Shown: positions 1-9,291, numbered from the stretch's first letter. The stretch is 50,288 nt of DNA from Lactiplantibacillus plajomi (GCF_005405405.1 NZ_BJDZ01000019.1:1-50288), one strand, 5' to 3'. Notes: a model not told the origin generated them from the sequence alone. Translations and numbers: made by a program.

Positions 1-99
1 CAACTTGAAGATGAGTATCAAACTCAAATTCAAAATTTAGTCGTGGCATAGGACAAAAAAGTCTCTATTTAAATTGTCTATTTTATTGACAGGGGACCA
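1..99 (+). mobile_element. Right end of an insertion sequence (IS3-like), cut by window edge
   Basis: Bases 1-51 read in frame as the last 16 codons of a protein (ending QTQIQNLVVA) followed by TAG, as expected for the C-terminus of an IS transposase. They are followed by AT-rich DNA and the terminus GACAGGGGACCA at 88-99, which ends in CA as IS3-family elements do. Immediately beyond base 99 the sequence becomes the leucine-rich-repeat coding region of the next gene, so the junction is sharp. Family assignment rests on the TG...CA terminus and on the stop-codon-to-end distance; the rest of the element lies outside the window. Confidence 0.5.
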
Positions 100-919
100 G
101 TTCGGTTAGTTTTGTTAGACCCGCTAGTGGTGTTAAGTCGGTGACGTCACCATAGATTCGGCCGCTCGGTGCGTTAAAGCCGTTATTCAGTCCCATGCGG
201 GTGACGTTCTTGGCGTATTGCAGACCTTCCAGTGAGTAGGACGTTTTACCGTCGACGTACGTATCCTCACCGAAAAAGGTTTTCAACAGCAACATGTCTT
301 CCTTGGTAATATCCGCAGCGGAGTTCCAAGTACGATCCTTATTTTGATATCGCAGGTCTGCCAAGACTTCCTGTTGGAGCGCCTTGTTTGGCATCCACTC
401 GTTGATGTCTTCGGTTGCGCGGGCCGCGGCCTTGTAGGCGCTAGCCTTGGCAACGACTGGTTGCGTTTCTGGTCTGGTGGTTGGTTCCGCAGTGTCTTTG
501 GCAGTATCCGCCGGTTTTTCCGCAGCGCTAGCCAGTGTTTTGGTTGCCGGCTGATCACTGACTGGGTTGGCCGTTGTTGAACCCGCTTCCGAGCGACCGC
601 TTACATTTTCCTGACTCGCGGCGGTCCGTGATTCGGGCGTGTCAGCGCTTGTCGGGGCAGGTGTTGCGTCGACCGGGTTGGTTGGCTTACTTTCGGAACT
701 AACGGCTGACTTTAAGGCCACTTGCGACTGCTGCAGGGGACTTTCAGCCGCCGTCTGACTGCTGGTCGTTGTCGGCGCTTGTGATTCGGCCGCGCCACTA
801 TCGGCTTGTGCGACCTGGTTGGTTAGGGCCATGACTCCCAAGATCATGGTGGTTGCGCCGGTCATTAGCCAGCGCGTCTGATATAAATTGGTTGGTTTAA
901 TACGAGTTGTCTTTTTCAA
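83..919 (-). pseudogene. Secreted LRR surface protein, 3' end lost to IS insertion
   Basis: The gene encodes an N-terminal signal region (KKTTRIKPTN..., hydrophobic MTGATTMILGVMAL, cleavage near QADSG) and a Ser/Thr/Ala/Pro-rich linker of about 120 residues. A helical cap (EWMPNKALQQEVL) and the start of a leucine-rich-repeat domain (SYSLEGLQYAKNVT...LTPLAGLTKLTEL) follow. The last four residues (VPCQ) and the stop come from the IS end at 83-99. The complete neighbour at 1649-4639 has the same cap and LRR and continues with more LRRs, MucBP domains and LPQTN, so the lost part probably held these. The start is best placed at TTG 919, behind AAGGAGTGGGG, giving 278 residues. It was probably a cell-wall-anchored adhesin; the remnant lacks any anchor, so if made it would be secreted or non-functional. 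Confidence 0.75.
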
Positions 920-1435
920 AGAACCCCACTCCTTCAAAATTATATTAGGACATTAAATAAAAATCATTTAAACAGTTTAAGTCTAACATTGTTTTTTGGG
1001 AGCGTCTATTGAAACGATAAATTAAATAATGAACAAATATAGAGGAATGGATAAAAAAGGTTGATAAAGTTTATTTTGGCAGGGGTAACGTTAAAATTTA
1101 GCGCAAAGAAGCCCTTAGGTTGATTTAAAATTAATGATTGTCTTAGCAAGCCTGAACGGAGTTATTATATTCTGTTATAACCACGAGTTGTGAATGAATT
1201 ATCATTTTAAAAATCAATCGATAGTTATAATTGAATTTTGGGGGCACGTGATTGGTTGGGTGTGATTTTTAGCAAAGGGTTTAAAATCCTAATAAATGGC
1301 CCTGAAATACGAACTCGCGGAAGGGTCGACTTTTTACGCTTTATATTTAGAACTAAAAAAGGAAGTAACGGTGACGTTCATCACGGTTACCTCCCTTTGT
1401 GGGTGTGGCGGTTAATTTAGTGCGTCCTAGAAATA

Positions 1436-1465
1436 ACGGGCTGTTGAGCAGCAAGCCCGTTTTTT
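1436..1465 (+). terminator. Rho-independent terminator, plus strand
   Basis: ACGGGCT...AGCCCGT stem followed by TTTTTT. No convincing plus-strand gene precedes it, so an unannotated transcript or a bidirectional role is possible. Confidence 0.55.
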
Positions 1466-1490
1466 AATGTGGATAGCTTGTGGACACGAA

Positions 1491-1528
1491 AATGCGCGCT
1501 ACCGTCATGAAACAACGGTAACGCGCAC
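1491..1528 (-). terminator. Terminator of the LPXTG adhesin gene
   Basis: Read on the minus strand: 13-bp stem with arms TGCGCGTTACCGT and ACGGTAGCGCGCA (one mismatch), then ATTTT. It lies 120 bases past the adhesin stop codon, after a structured 3' region. Confidence 0.6.
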
Positions 1529-1530
1529 TG

Positions 1531-1627
1531 TCGGTATGCCGGTCGAAAATTGGGCATTTTAGGGGTGGCCGTCTCGAAAAGCGAGACGAACTGTACAGTT
1601 GACTTGGGGGTGGATGCGGCATACCGA
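1531..1627 (-). other. Structured 3' region of the adhesin mRNA
   Basis: A perfect 11-bp inverted repeat (TCGGTATGCCG at 1531-1541, CGGCATACCGA at 1617-1627) encloses a GTCTCG/CGAGAC hairpin (1571-1587) and the palindrome AACTGTACAGTT (1589-1600). It lies between the stop codon and the terminator. Function unknown; it could be an RNA structure in the 3' UTR or a protein-binding site. Confidence 0.5.
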
Positions 1628-1648
1628 TGCTAAGTGCGTCAGTGCCTT

Positions 1649-4639
1649 TTAATTGCGCTTACGCCGCTTAGCAGTCCCTAGCCAACCAAATGAAATGACT
1701 GCAAGTACCAGACCGAGAATTGCACTGATCCGGCCAGGTGCTTCGTTCGTTTGTGGTAATGCTTGCGCCGCCGCGGTAGCTGGCTTATTAGTTGTCGTAC
1801 TACCTAGACCGGTAGTTGCGTCACCGTTCGTCGTGGCCGTCGCGGAACTACCAGTCTGACTAGTGCCGGTACTTGCAGTACCACTGCCAGTAGTGCTACC
1901 GGTTGTACCGTTTCCAGGTGCCGGACTAGGGCTCGGCTCTGGCGTCGGTGCTGGGCTTGGCGTTGGTGCTGGACTTGGTTCGGGTTCTGGGCTTGGTGCT
2001 GGTGTTGGACTAGGTTCCGGACTTGGCGTCGGCGTTGGTTCAGGAGAAGGCGTTGGCTCCGGTGTCGGCGTTGGTTCTGGTTGAGGCGCCTGTGAATTTT
2101 CCGGACCGTAAACGTAGGTCACTTCCTGGTTACCCAGGGCAAAACTACCAGTGGCGTTTGCCGGATCCTTCGTGACTTCGAGGCCGGCGATGTTGGCCGG
2201 TTTAGTCGTGTAGGACTCACCAATTGTCCCAGTCAACGTTTCATCCGGTGCAACCTGGTTACCGTTTTGATCCACGTGGTGAACAGTAATTGTCCCGGTC
2301 GTGATTGCTTTGTAGTAGTAAGTGACGGTTTTTGCGGTGTCACTAAACGTCCCGGTAGTGTTATCGGAAGCGTGGTCAAAGGTGTAACCGGCGAATTCTA
2401 GTTCGGCGGTGACGTATTCATCGTTGTAAGCGCCGGTTAACGTAATTGGTTCGCGTAAGGCGTTACCATCCTGATCCAAGTATTCCACGGTGACCGGCTG
2501 TACGGTGGAAACGTACGTGTGGGTCACGGTTTGCGCGGTATCGGTAAACGTCCCGCTGGTTGGACCGTCCGTTTTCGAGAGCTTGTAACCCGGAATTTCG
2601 GCGGCTGACGCATAAAACGACTCGCCAACCAAGCCGGTCAAGGTTTTGGCCGGTTGTAGCGGCTTGCCATCGGCGTCGACGTAGTTAACCGTCACGTCCG
2701 CGGCGGCCGAACTGAGAATGTATGGTTGCAGGATGTAAAAAGCAGTGCCCGTACTATCAGTTCCCTTGGCAATCAGGTAGAAGTTGTGTTCCTGAGGCAC
2801 AACGTTTAGGGTCATGCCGCCAATCGTGGCCTGGCCGTTGGCATCCCCGGTGAAGCCGGGAATTTGGGTGACTAACTTGCCAAAGGTGATCCCGCCATCG
2901 GCACTCGGACTGACGTTGGCGTAATCACCCTGAACCGCTCCGGTCGAACCGTTAAAGTACAGCTTGTAGTAGTATTGACCATCCTGAGTGATTTGAATCG
3001 GTTGCGCAACCATGGCACTGGTGGTAAAGGTTGACTTACTACCGTCTGGCAGCAGGTAACCACTATTGGCTAAGGTTGCTTGGGGGTCAGCCTCGTTGAC
3101 GTAAATTGGTGCCTTGTAAATATATTGGTCGGTATATTCTTTGGTCGTCAGGTTTGGTAACTTACCCAAAACGGAAAGGTCGCTAATCTGGTTGAACGAA
3201 ACGTCGATGTCGGTTAAATTCGTTAAGCCCGCTAACGCGGAAATGTCTTGAATCCGGTTATGGGCAATATCCAAGTTCGTTAATTTTGTTAAGCCGGCTA
3301 AAGGCGTGATGTCAGTAACGTCGCCGTTGTAGTAACCGGCTGGCGAATTCATCCCCTGGTTTAACTTCAAGCTCGTCAGGTTGGTCGCGTATTGCAATCC
3401 TTCCAATGAGTAGGACGTTTTGCCATCAATATGGGTATCGGACCCGGTGAAACTGGTTAATAGTTGTAAGTCCGACTTAGTAATGTCACTGACCGAAGTA
3501 AACTGACGGTCGGGTAGGTTGAGTGCTTGTAAATTCGTTAACATGTCGGCCTGTAACAACTTATTCGGCATCCAAGTATCGATTGAATCGGTATCACCCG
3601 CAACCGGGGTAGGGGTCGCGGTTGCCGCACTTCCCGGCGTTGCCGTGGAAGCCGCGTATTCCGCCGCCTCAGCTGAATCTAACGCTTTGTCCGCAGTCAC
3701 TTGTTCATCTAACAAGCGGGCGACGGTACTCGTTAAGTACGGCTCGTCGGGAGTAGCGGGCGAAGCGCTGTCGTCGCTAGTAGTAGGTGCCGAGCTATCA
3801 GCGCTAGAAGCCGGAGTGGTGCTGCCAGCATCGCTGGAAGTAGGAGCCGAGCTATCAGCGCTAGAAGCCGGAACGGTACTGCCGGCATCGCTAGAAGTAG
3901 GAGCCGAGCTATCAGCGCTAGAAGCCGGTGCAGTACTGCCGGCATCGCTAGAAGTAGGAGCCGAGCTATCAGCGCTAGAAGCTGGTGTGGTACTGCCAGC
4001 ATCGCTGGAAGTAGGAGCCGAGCTATCAGCGCTAGAAGCCGGAACGGTACTGCCGGTATCGCTAGAAGTAGGAGCCGAGCTGTCAGCGCTAGAAGCTGGT
4101 GTGGTGCTGCCGGCATCGCTGGAAGTAGGAGCTGAGCTGTCAGCGCTAGTAGCTGGTGTGGTACTGCCGGCATCGCTGGAAGTAGGAGCCGAGCTATCAG
4201 CGCTAGAAGCCGGAGTGGTGCTGCCGGCATCGTTAGAAGTAGGCGCCGAACTGTCAGCGCTAGTAGCTGGTGTGGTACTGCCGGCATCGCTAGAAGTAGG
4301 AGCCGAGCTATCAGCGCTAGAAGTCGGTGCAGTACTGCCAGGATCGCTGGTAGCGGCCGGACTGGTCACACTAGTCGTGGTCGTGGATACGGATGTCGCC
4401 GGTGCTGCGCCCTCAGTGGAACCGGTTCCACTACTTGTCAGCGTTGTACTTGTTGAAGTTGACGTCAAATTGGTTGGCGCGTCGCTGGTCACAGCTGGTG
4501 AGCTGCTTGTGGGCGCGTCACTCGTTGCCGCAAGGGCGGATTGATTAGTTAAAATTAATCCGGCTAAAACGGTTGACGCTAAACCGGTTACGAGCCGGCG
4601 CTTTGTGGATTGTGTTAAACGTAATTGTTTTTTAGTCAA
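1649..4639 (-). CDS. LPXTG-anchored LRR/MucBP surface adhesin
   Basis: About 996 residues. Order from the N-terminus: signal peptide (LASTVLAGLILTNQSALA); Ser/Thr-rich stalk with ten copies of a 19-residue repeat (consensus SADSSAPTSSDAGSTTPAS, residues about 106-293); helical cap (WMPNKLLQADML); leucine-rich repeats (about 410-500); a spacer domain; three MucBP-like domains (about 650-850, each opening like VNYVDADGKPL); a Pro-Glu/Ser-rich wall-spanning region (about 853-913); LPQTN (about 964); hydrophobic helix; KRRKRN tail. This is the classic layout of a sortase-A substrate exposed on the cell wall; MucBP domains point to mucus or glycan binding. TTG at 4639, 11 bases after AAAGGAG, is the likelier start; TTG 4648 is also possible. 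It is paralogous to the truncated gene beside it. The ligand is unknown. Confidence 0.9.
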   Translation of the reverse strand: MTKKQLRLTQSTKRRLVTGLASTVLAGLILTNQSALAATSDAPTSSSPAVTSDAPTNLTSTSTSTTLTSSGTGSTEGAAPATSVSTTTTSVTSPAATSDPGSTAPTSSADSSAPTSSDAGSTTPATSADSSAPTSNDAGSTTPASSADSSAPTSSDAGSTTPATSADSSAPTSSDAGSTTPASSADSSAPTSSDTGSTVPASSADSSAPTSSDAGSTTPASSADSSAPTSSDAGSTAPASSADSSAPTSSDAGSTVPASSADSSAPTSSDAGSTTPASSADSSAPTTSDDSASPATPDEPYLTSTVARLLDEQVTADKALDSAEAAEYAASTATPGSAATATPTPVAGDTDSIDTWMPNKLLQADMLTNLQALNLPDRQFTSVSDITKSDLQLLTSFTGSDTHIDGKTSYSLEGLQYATNLTSLKLNQGMNSPAGYYNGDVTDITPLAGLTKLTNLDIAHNRIQDISALAGLTNLTDIDVSFNQISDLSVLGKLPNLTTKEYTDQYIYKAPIYVNEADPQATLANSGYLLPDGSKSTFTTSAMVAQPIQITQDGQYYYKLYFNGSTGAVQGDYANVSPSADGGITFGKLVTQIPGFTGDANGQATIGGMTLNVVPQEHNFYLIAKGTDSTGTAFYILQPYILSSAAADVTVNYVDADGKPLQPAKTLTGLVGESFYASAAEIPGYKLSKTDGPTSGTFTDTAQTVTHTYVSTVQPVTVEYLDQDGNALREPITLTGAYNDEYVTAELEFAGYTFDHASDNTTGTFSDTAKTVTYYYKAITTGTITVHHVDQNGNQVAPDETLTGTIGESYTTKPANIAGLEVTKDPANATGSFALGNQEVTYVYGPENSQAPQPEPTPTPEPTPSPEPTPTPSPEPSPTPAPSPEPEPSPAPTPSPAPTPEPSPSPAPGNGTTGSTTGSGTASTGTSQTGSSATATTNGDATTGLGSTTTNKPATAAAQALPQTNEAPGRISAILGLVLAVISFGWLGTAKRRKRN
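3777..4330 (-). repeat. Ten 57-bp tandem repeats in the adhesin stalk
   Basis: Period is 57 bp, seen for example between identical GCCGAGCTATCAGCG starts near 3846 and 3903. Each unit encodes 19 residues; variation is mostly at synonymous sites or in T/S, T/A/V and A/T swaps. Because the period is a multiple of three and no unit holds a stop, other frames also stay open here. Such arrays change copy number readily. Confidence 0.9.
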
Positions 4640-4797
4640 TCTAACCAAACTCCTTTATAATAGTAAATTAAACATTCACCCTCCTATGAACAGTTAAAGT
4701 ATATATCGAATTAGTTTATAAGTGGATTAAAAATCTTCATCATTAAATTTTCATTTAAATCTTAAGGATTAAACAACGCGGACTTATTAATCCAAAA

Positions 4798-4852
4798 TAA
4801 AGCAACCCGGCGAGCCGTCAAACTGAACGGTTAACTGGGTTGCTTTATATGA
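4798..4852 (-). terminator. Terminator of asnA
   Basis: Stem AAAGCAACCC/GGGTTGCTTT, with an inner AACCGTTCAG/TTGACGGCTC-side hairpin, ends just past the asnA stop codon and is AT-rich on both sides. It may work in both directions. Confidence 0.7.
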
Positions 4853-4856
4853 CGAT

Positions 4857-5864
4857 TTAAAGTAGGTGAATGTTATTGGCTTCGCACTGGTCGATCATTG
4901 CTTGGGGCCACAGTGAGGCTTGAACTTCGCCAACGTGGGCCTTGCCAAGTAGCAGCATGCATAAGCGTGATTGGCCGATCCCGCCACCGATACTGTAAGG
5001 AACCGAAGCGTTTAAAATCATTTGGTGGTACGGTAACTTCAAGCGGTCTTCGGCGTCGGCGTCCTTTAATTGGGCGCGCATGGCGTCGGCATCGACCCGA
5101 ATCCCCATGCTGGAAATTTCGATTCGTTGGTTCAACGGTTCGTACCAGAAGAGGATGTCGCCGTTTAACTTCCAGTTGTCGTAGTCGGGGGCCCGGCCGT
5201 CATGGCGTTTGCCGTCGCTGAGTTTCCAACCGATTTGCATCAGGAAGACGCAACCGAGTTTCTTACAAATGGCGTTTTCGCGTTCTTCCGGTGTCAAGTC
5301 CGGGTACATATCGGCAAGTTCCTGGGTCGTGATGAAGTGGATTTCGTCCGGTAAGTGGTGGACGGCTTGGGGGAACTTGTACCAAACTTCGTGTTCCATG
5401 TGTTTGATGACTTTAAAAATGGTTTTGACGGTGTTTTCCAAGGTTTCGACGTTGCGTTCGTCCTTGGCGATGACCTTTTCCCAGTCCCACTGATCAACGT
5501 AGGCGGAGTGGTAGTTGTCGAGGTCTTCGTCTTTACGGATGGCGTTCATGTTGGTGTACAGTCCTTCGTGCATGTCGAAACCGTAGCGCTTCAACGCGAC
5601 CCGCTTCCACTTAGCTAGGGAATGGACGATTTCGATCGTATCGTCGCCCATGTCCTGCATGGTAAACGAAACCGGCTTTTCGGTCCCGTTCAGGTTATCG
5701 TTCAAACCGGTTTTTTGTTCAACGAACATTGGTGCGGATAACCGGGATAAGTTGAGTTGTTTACCGAATTCATCCTGGAACGTTTCGCGGATGTAGCGGA
5801 TGGCTTGTTGGGTTTCTTTAACGGATAATTTTGGACTGTAGTCCTTTGGAATAATCAAATGCAT
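4857..5864 (-). CDS. asnA: Aspartate--ammonia ligase (asparagine synthetase A)
   Basis: Makes L-asparagine from aspartate, ammonia and ATP in the cytoplasm. The 335-residue product matches the AsnA family in length and sequence: N-terminal [20 protein letters not shown], the class II aaRS-like core with FMQDMGDDT and VHSLAKWKR, and the C-terminal [31 protein letters not shown] 5864 is chosen because AAGGGAG lies 8 bases upstream; the TTG six bases earlier lacks a site. Expression is probably controlled by the T-box leader upstream (about 5918-6200). The window also encodes the glutamine-dependent AsnB, so this strain has both asparagine routes. Confidence 0.97.
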   Translation of the reverse strand: MHLIIPKDYSPKLSVKETQQAIRYIRETFQDEFGKQLNLSRLSAPMFVEQKTGLNDNLNGTEKPVSFTMQDMGDDTIEIVHSLAKWKRVALKRYGFDMHEGLYTNMNAIRKDEDLDNYHSAYVDQWDWEKVIAKDERNVETLENTVKTIFKVIKHMEHEVWYKFPQAVHHLPDEIHFITTQELADMYPDLTPEERENAICKKLGCVFLMQIGWKLSDGKRHDGRAPDYDNWKLNGDILFWYEPLNQRIEISSMGIRVDADAMRAQLKDADAEDRLKLPYHQMILNASVPYSIGGGIGQSRLCMLLLGKAHVGEVQASLWPQAMIDQCEANNIHLL

Positions 5865-5917
5865 AACCAAATCTCCCTTAGTAGCTTATATTTTTAACAA
5901 CGGTTCAAGATAAAAGA

Positions 5918-6205
5918 AAAGAAGCCTTTCATTCCTTGAAATCTCAAGGGACGAAAGGCTTCTTTCGCGGTACCACCCAAGTTGTCCGCCAAATGCGAAC
6001 CAGCTTAAAACAGAGTACTAACATACTCTACCGATGGTAACGTACCGGTTAACGGCTAATCCTACTTTAACATGGTTATTTCAGTTAGCAACTAAGAAAG
6101 TGTTTTTCGGATTAATCAGGACCTGATCGGGTTTCCACTCGTTCCCGATTCACTGGCAGGCTGGTTAGTCGTACTCCTCTTTCCTCCGTTTTTTATCTTG
6201 TGCCA
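5918..6205 (-). promoter_or_regulatory. T-box riboswitch of asnA
   Basis: On the minus strand the conserved T-box AACTTGGGTGGTACCGCG (5983-5966) is followed by a terminator hairpin with arms GAAGCCTTTC/GAAAGGCTTC and a T-run (5965-5918). The upstream stem I region contains GGAGTACGAC (AG-bulge type) and a distal hairpin. By analogy with the serS leader, an AAT (Asn) triplet at 6113-6111 is a candidate specifier, but I could not fold the loop with certainty. A TTTACA...TAATAT promoter with 16-bp spacing lies just upstream. Uncharged tRNA-Asn is expected to prevent termination. Confidence 0.9.
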
Positions 6206-6293
6206 TTTATATTAGCACTTATTTTAATTTTGTAAACCGTAAAATTAAAATTAAATTAGTTCGCGGTCACAAATCCATGATAATACCGGTGAA

Positions 6294-7700
6294 TTAGTCG
6301 TTCAAATTATAACGTAACTTCATTTTTTCGGAACCAGCAATGACCATGTCACCGAGTAACTTGGTCTGGCGTTGCATGGCTTCGTCCGCCAACTGCTGGT
6401 TGGCAGCTTCCAAGTAAGCGGCAACGTCATCGTGGTTGGCGAGGTCGGCGTCGGTATCGTTTTCGATTTTACGGTAAGCGCTCATGGCAGCTAGTTCGTA
6501 GCTGTTACGCATGTCAACGTAGAAATCGTAGTCGGTATCACCGAGTAGGGCGGTCGTGCAGCTCAACCAGTACATGTCGTTTAGGTTGAACGTGCCGTTG
6601 GCGTTTTTGTAGCTGGCCGGCGTATCGGTAACGTTGGCGTAGAACGGCACGACCGTGTTGAAGGTGTTGGCACCGAAGGCTAACCAGTGAATACCGGCGA
6701 TTTCGGCGGGCACGTTGTTGCGGATTTGCAAAATATGAACGTCGTGGTTCCGGTTGATCCCAATTGGCCGGAATAACTTCTTGTCGGCTTCGGAACCACT
6801 ACCGTAAACGTCGTACTTGGTGTTTTCGTAGTGTGAACTCAAGACGAACTTGACGTCTTCAATACTGATCTTCCGGTTAGCGTGGCAGATGAACGGTAGG
6901 TCCTGTTCCATCGGGTCCTGTTCAACGTCCGGCGTAAAGTAGCGTTGACCGAACCAGGCCCGCGGATTGTTATAAACGGTATCCTTGATTGACGCACTAC
7001 CGAAAATGTGGCGTAAGTTGACCTGATCAAAGTCGGGGTTCAACTGGTATTGGTCAATCAAACCTTCTAAGTCGTCCGAGGCTAGGGTGTCGTCGGCGTT
7101 AAAGTCAAAGTCGTCGATGTTCATCCGGTTCGGCGCAACTACGTAAGCGTCGTCCGGAATCCGTTTAGCGGCCCAGTGGTGGCCACCAATCGTTTCGAGC
7201 CACCAAATTTCGTCCTTATCTGAAAAGGCAATCCCGTTTGGTTCGTAGGTCCCGTATTCTTTTAGGAGGGCACCGAGGCGTTGCACCCCTTCCTTAGCGC
7301 TGTGAATGTATGGTAAAACCAGGGTCACTAAGTCTTCTTCACCGATACCGCCGCTGACGAACGGGTCGACTCCCTGAATCCGGGAGTTGGTGGTGATGGT
7401 TTCGGTGGCGGACATCGCGACATTTTCACTGTTGATGCCGGCGGCCGGCCAAGTCCCGTTGGTTAGGATTGAGTTGGGAATTGAGGTATAACGTAACGGG
7501 TTATCTGGTAATTCCACCTTGACTTTACTAATAACGGATTGATAGTGGCGCGGTTGGTCCGCCGGGTTAACAACGACTAACCGTTCCGGGTCGAGGGCTT
7601 CGTGCCCGTCATCGTTTCGCGAAATAATGGTTGAACCATCGATCGACGCCTTTTTACCAACGAGGATCGTGGTACATGAACCTTTGATACGTTTTTCCAT
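6294..7700 (-). CDS. pepD: C69-family dipeptidase
   Basis: A 468-residue cytoplasmic Ntn-hydrolase of the lactobacillus dipeptidase A type. The signature [21 protein letters not shown] lies at residues 8-28, with Cys9 as the presumed nucleophile exposed after removal of a short N-terminal peptide. RNDDGHEA and the later [14 protein letters not shown] segment also match the family. It hydrolyses a broad range of dipeptides, supplying amino acids from peptides. ATG 7700 has AAGGAGT nearby upstream. It is a single gene transcribed in the same direction as asnA but separated from it by the T-box leader. Which of several pepD paralogues it corresponds to cannot be told from sequence alone. Confidence 0.93.
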   Translation of the reverse strand: MEKRIKGSCTTILVGKKASIDGSTIISRNDDGHEALDPERLVVVNPADQPRHYQSVISKVKVELPDNPLRYTSIPNSILTNGTWPAAGINSENVAMSATETITTNSRIQGVDPFVSGGIGEEDLVTLVLPYIHSAKEGVQRLGALLKEYGTYEPNGIAFSDKDEIWWLETIGGHHWAAKRIPDDAYVVAPNRMNIDDFDFNADDTLASDDLEGLIDQYQLNPDFDQVNLRHIFGSASIKDTVYNNPRAWFGQRYFTPDVEQDPMEQDLPFICHANRKISIEDVKFVLSSHYENTKYDVYGSGSEADKKLFRPIGINRNHDVHILQIRNNVPAEIAGIHWLAFGANTFNTVVPFYANVTDTPASYKNANGTFNLNDMYWLSCTTALLGDTDYDFYVDMRNSYELAAMSAYRKIENDTDADLANHDDVAAYLEAANQQLADEAMQRQTKLLGDMVIAGSEKMKLRYNLND

Positions 7701-7745
7701 GAATATGTCACTCCTTATAGATTACTTAATGTTATTATACGCTTT

Positions 7746-8984
7746 CTATAACGGGGTAACACCGGCTTGGGAGTGAAGATTGACCGCTTTCTTCAAAATG
7801 TAGTTAACACTGCTAATACTAATGCCGGTCGCCGCCGCAATTTCACGGTAAGTTTTACCGTGCGCGTGCAGTTTTTTGACCAGCGCGTACTTGGCGTTGC
7901 GCCGTTGGTGACGGGTACGAACCGGGGCCGGCGCCGGTGGTAGTGGGGTGGCTAGCGGAACCGGCTGGGGAGTTTCGGTTGGGGCTTGCTGGTGCAGGCG
8001 GGCTAACTTCTGTAAGACGAGTTCAGTTGTCTGAACATCCCAGAGCGCGTTATGTTGGTTGGGGTTGGTTAGGTTGAAAATGGCGGCTAAGCCGTTCAAC
8101 GGTAAGTTGTGGTAGCCGTTCTTATGGTTACCGAGGTTGATGATCATGTTCGTGTAGGCTTGGGCGTCGAAAATGGTGACCGGTGTCGTTACGGCGTGCT
8201 GTTCACTCGGCGTTAGCTGGTCGTAGTGTTGTGCAATCAGGCGGCGTAAGTACTTGATGTCCTGGGTTTGGTCCCAAAAGACCAAGGGAAGCGCCGGTTG
8301 GAGGACCTGGTTAATAAAGGCCTTGATCACGGTCAACGGGTCGCCCTGGCGTTCGTACTGGGCAAGCGTTAAGCCGGTAGCGGCTAGGCCGGCAAGCTTC
8401 TTTTCTGGTAAGAAGTCGGGGTTATCGAAGTAGCGGTTAAAGAAAACGTTTGTCTGATGATGGCGATTAAAGCCAATCGCACTAAGTTGAAACACATTGG
8501 TTTTAAGTCCAGCGGCTTTCATCACCTGCCAGTTGATCGTATTGGGGGTGTTGGTGCGCCGGAATAAATTGCCAAATTCGCAGTCGATGATGATGTAGGC
8601 CGGTGGAATTGTCGTTGGGGCCGGTGCCGGCGTTAAAATGTTGGGTAGGTTGATCAGCCGTTGTTGGTCGCTGGTGGCCGCGTCTGGCAATATGTAACCG
8701 AATGATTGTAGAAATTCCTCGCAGGACGGTCCGATGGCGGCGTCACTGCAGGTCACCACTTTTTTAGGCGTCAGCACCATTTCGCTGCGACTAGCAAAAC
8801 TAATGTGGAACCGGTCGTGGTTGTCCAGTTCAATTGCGGTCACGTTACCAGCGTCGCCGTAGTGCTCGGCCGGCGTTAGCCGTTTGTCATGGTCAATCTG
8901 GTAGACCGGTCGGTTCAGCAGGTAAAGACAGTTGAGGTTGTTTGAAATTTTACGTTCGAGCATGGTGAAGGTCGTGGCAAACAT
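7746..8984 (-). CDS. DEDDh 3'-5' exonuclease fused to a C-terminal HTH, SOS-controlled
   Basis: 412 residues from ATG 8984 (AGGAG 8 bases upstream; GTG 8993 is unlikely). Residues 1-125 form an unrecognised N-terminal domain. Residues about 130-330 match a DnaQ-type DEDDh exonuclease: exo I IIIDCEF (Asp134, Glu136), exo II around VFQLSAIGF, Asp242 in the FWDQTQDIKYL segment, and exo III H-N-A-L-W-D (His311, Asp316). A Pro-rich linker (about 335-355) leads to a resolvase/sigma-like helix-turn-helix (YREIAAATGISISSVNYILK, about 379-398). The catalytic residues look intact, so 3'-5' nuclease activity on DNA or RNA is expected. It lies 49 bases after the small gene at 9034-9291 in the same transcript, whose promoter carries a LexA box. 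The combination suggests a DNA-damage-inducible nuclease. I do not recognise this domain fusion as a named protein. Confidence 0.8.
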   Translation of the reverse strand: MFATTFTMLERKISNNLNCLYLLNRPVYQIDHDKRLTPAEHYGDAGNVTAIELDNHDRFHISFASRSEMVLTPKKVVTCSDAAIGPSCEEFLQSFGYILPDAATSDQQRLINLPNILTPAPAPTTIPPAYIIIDCEFGNLFRRTNTPNTINWQVMKAAGLKTNVFQLSAIGFNRHHQTNVFFNRYFDNPDFLPEKKLAGLAATGLTLAQYERQGDPLTVIKAFINQVLQPALPLVFWDQTQDIKYLRRLIAQHYDQLTPSEQHAVTTPVTIFDAQAYTNMIINLGNHKNGYHNLPLNGLAAIFNLTNPNQHNALWDVQTTELVLQKLARLHQQAPTETPQPVPLATPLPPAPAPVRTRHQRRNAKYALVKKLHAHGKTYREIAAATGISISSVNYILKKAVNLHSQAGVTPL

Positions 8985-9033
8985 GCAAATCACTCCTCTA
9001 GTCTGGTTAAGTACATTGTAGCGAACTGCGGGG

Positions 9034-9291
9034 TCAACTGGCTAACGTTTGCACCGGCCGTCCAACCATGAATTTAGTAATGATGAATTGGTTGCGCCGA
9101 TTATAGTGACCGTAAAGCGCAAGCCGGGCGTTGGGTTGTAACTGGTATAGCAAGGTCAGCGCGTGACGCGTCACGAGGCAGTGAACGACTTGTTGTTCGG
9201 TAAGCCGTCCGCGGACGTAAACTAGGAGCGGGTCGTAGCTAATGATTTTAAATTGGTTGTTATATTGAACCGTTAGTGGTTGTTGTCGCAT
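9034..9291 (-). CDS. Small OB-like protein, first gene of SOS operon
   Basis: 85 residues from ATG 9291, preceded by GAGGTGATC, an extended match to the 16S rRNA 3' end. The product is basic and beta-strand-rich: alternating strands (LTVQYNNQFKIISYDP, LLVYVRGRL) followed by RLALYGHYNRRNQFIITKFMVG, whose strand-turn-strand with aromatic and basic residues resembles an OB-fold nucleic-acid-binding surface. That fold is an inference. No catalytic motif is visible. It is translated first from the LexA-controlled promoter and precedes the DEDDh/HTH gene, so it may help that nuclease bind nucleic acid. Not recognised as a named family. Confidence 0.7.
   Translation of the reverse strand: MRQQPLTVQYNNQFKIISYDPLLVYVRGRLTEQQVVHCLVTRHALTLLYQLQPNARLALYGHYNRRNQFIITKFMVGRPVQTLAS

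Larger units (their letters stand above)
938..1648. other. 710-bp intergenic region with hairpins, no clear gene
   Basis: The promoter-proximal part (about 938-1230) is AT-rich and should hold the promoter of the truncated surface gene. Bases 1361-1394 form an imperfect 14-bp hairpin (12 pairs) that is followed by a T-run on the minus strand. A 15-codon ORF (1334-1381, minus) with a good GGGAGG site overlaps that hairpin. Terminators at 1436-1463 (+) and 1491-1528 (-) and an 11-bp inverted repeat (1531-1541/1617-1627) are listed separately. A 60-codon plus-strand ORF here (1238-1420) has no recognisable features. Confidence 0.5.

Noticed and set aside
1238-1420. 60-codon plus-strand ORF before the 1436 terminator
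   Set aside because: No ribosome binding site at a proper distance, no recognisable features; the region is better explained by hairpins.
3519-4544. Long open frame opposite the adhesin stalk repeats
   Set aside because: It exists only because the 57-bp repeat has no stops in this frame; its predicted protein is a simple low-complexity mirror, and no ribosome binding site or independent signal was seen.
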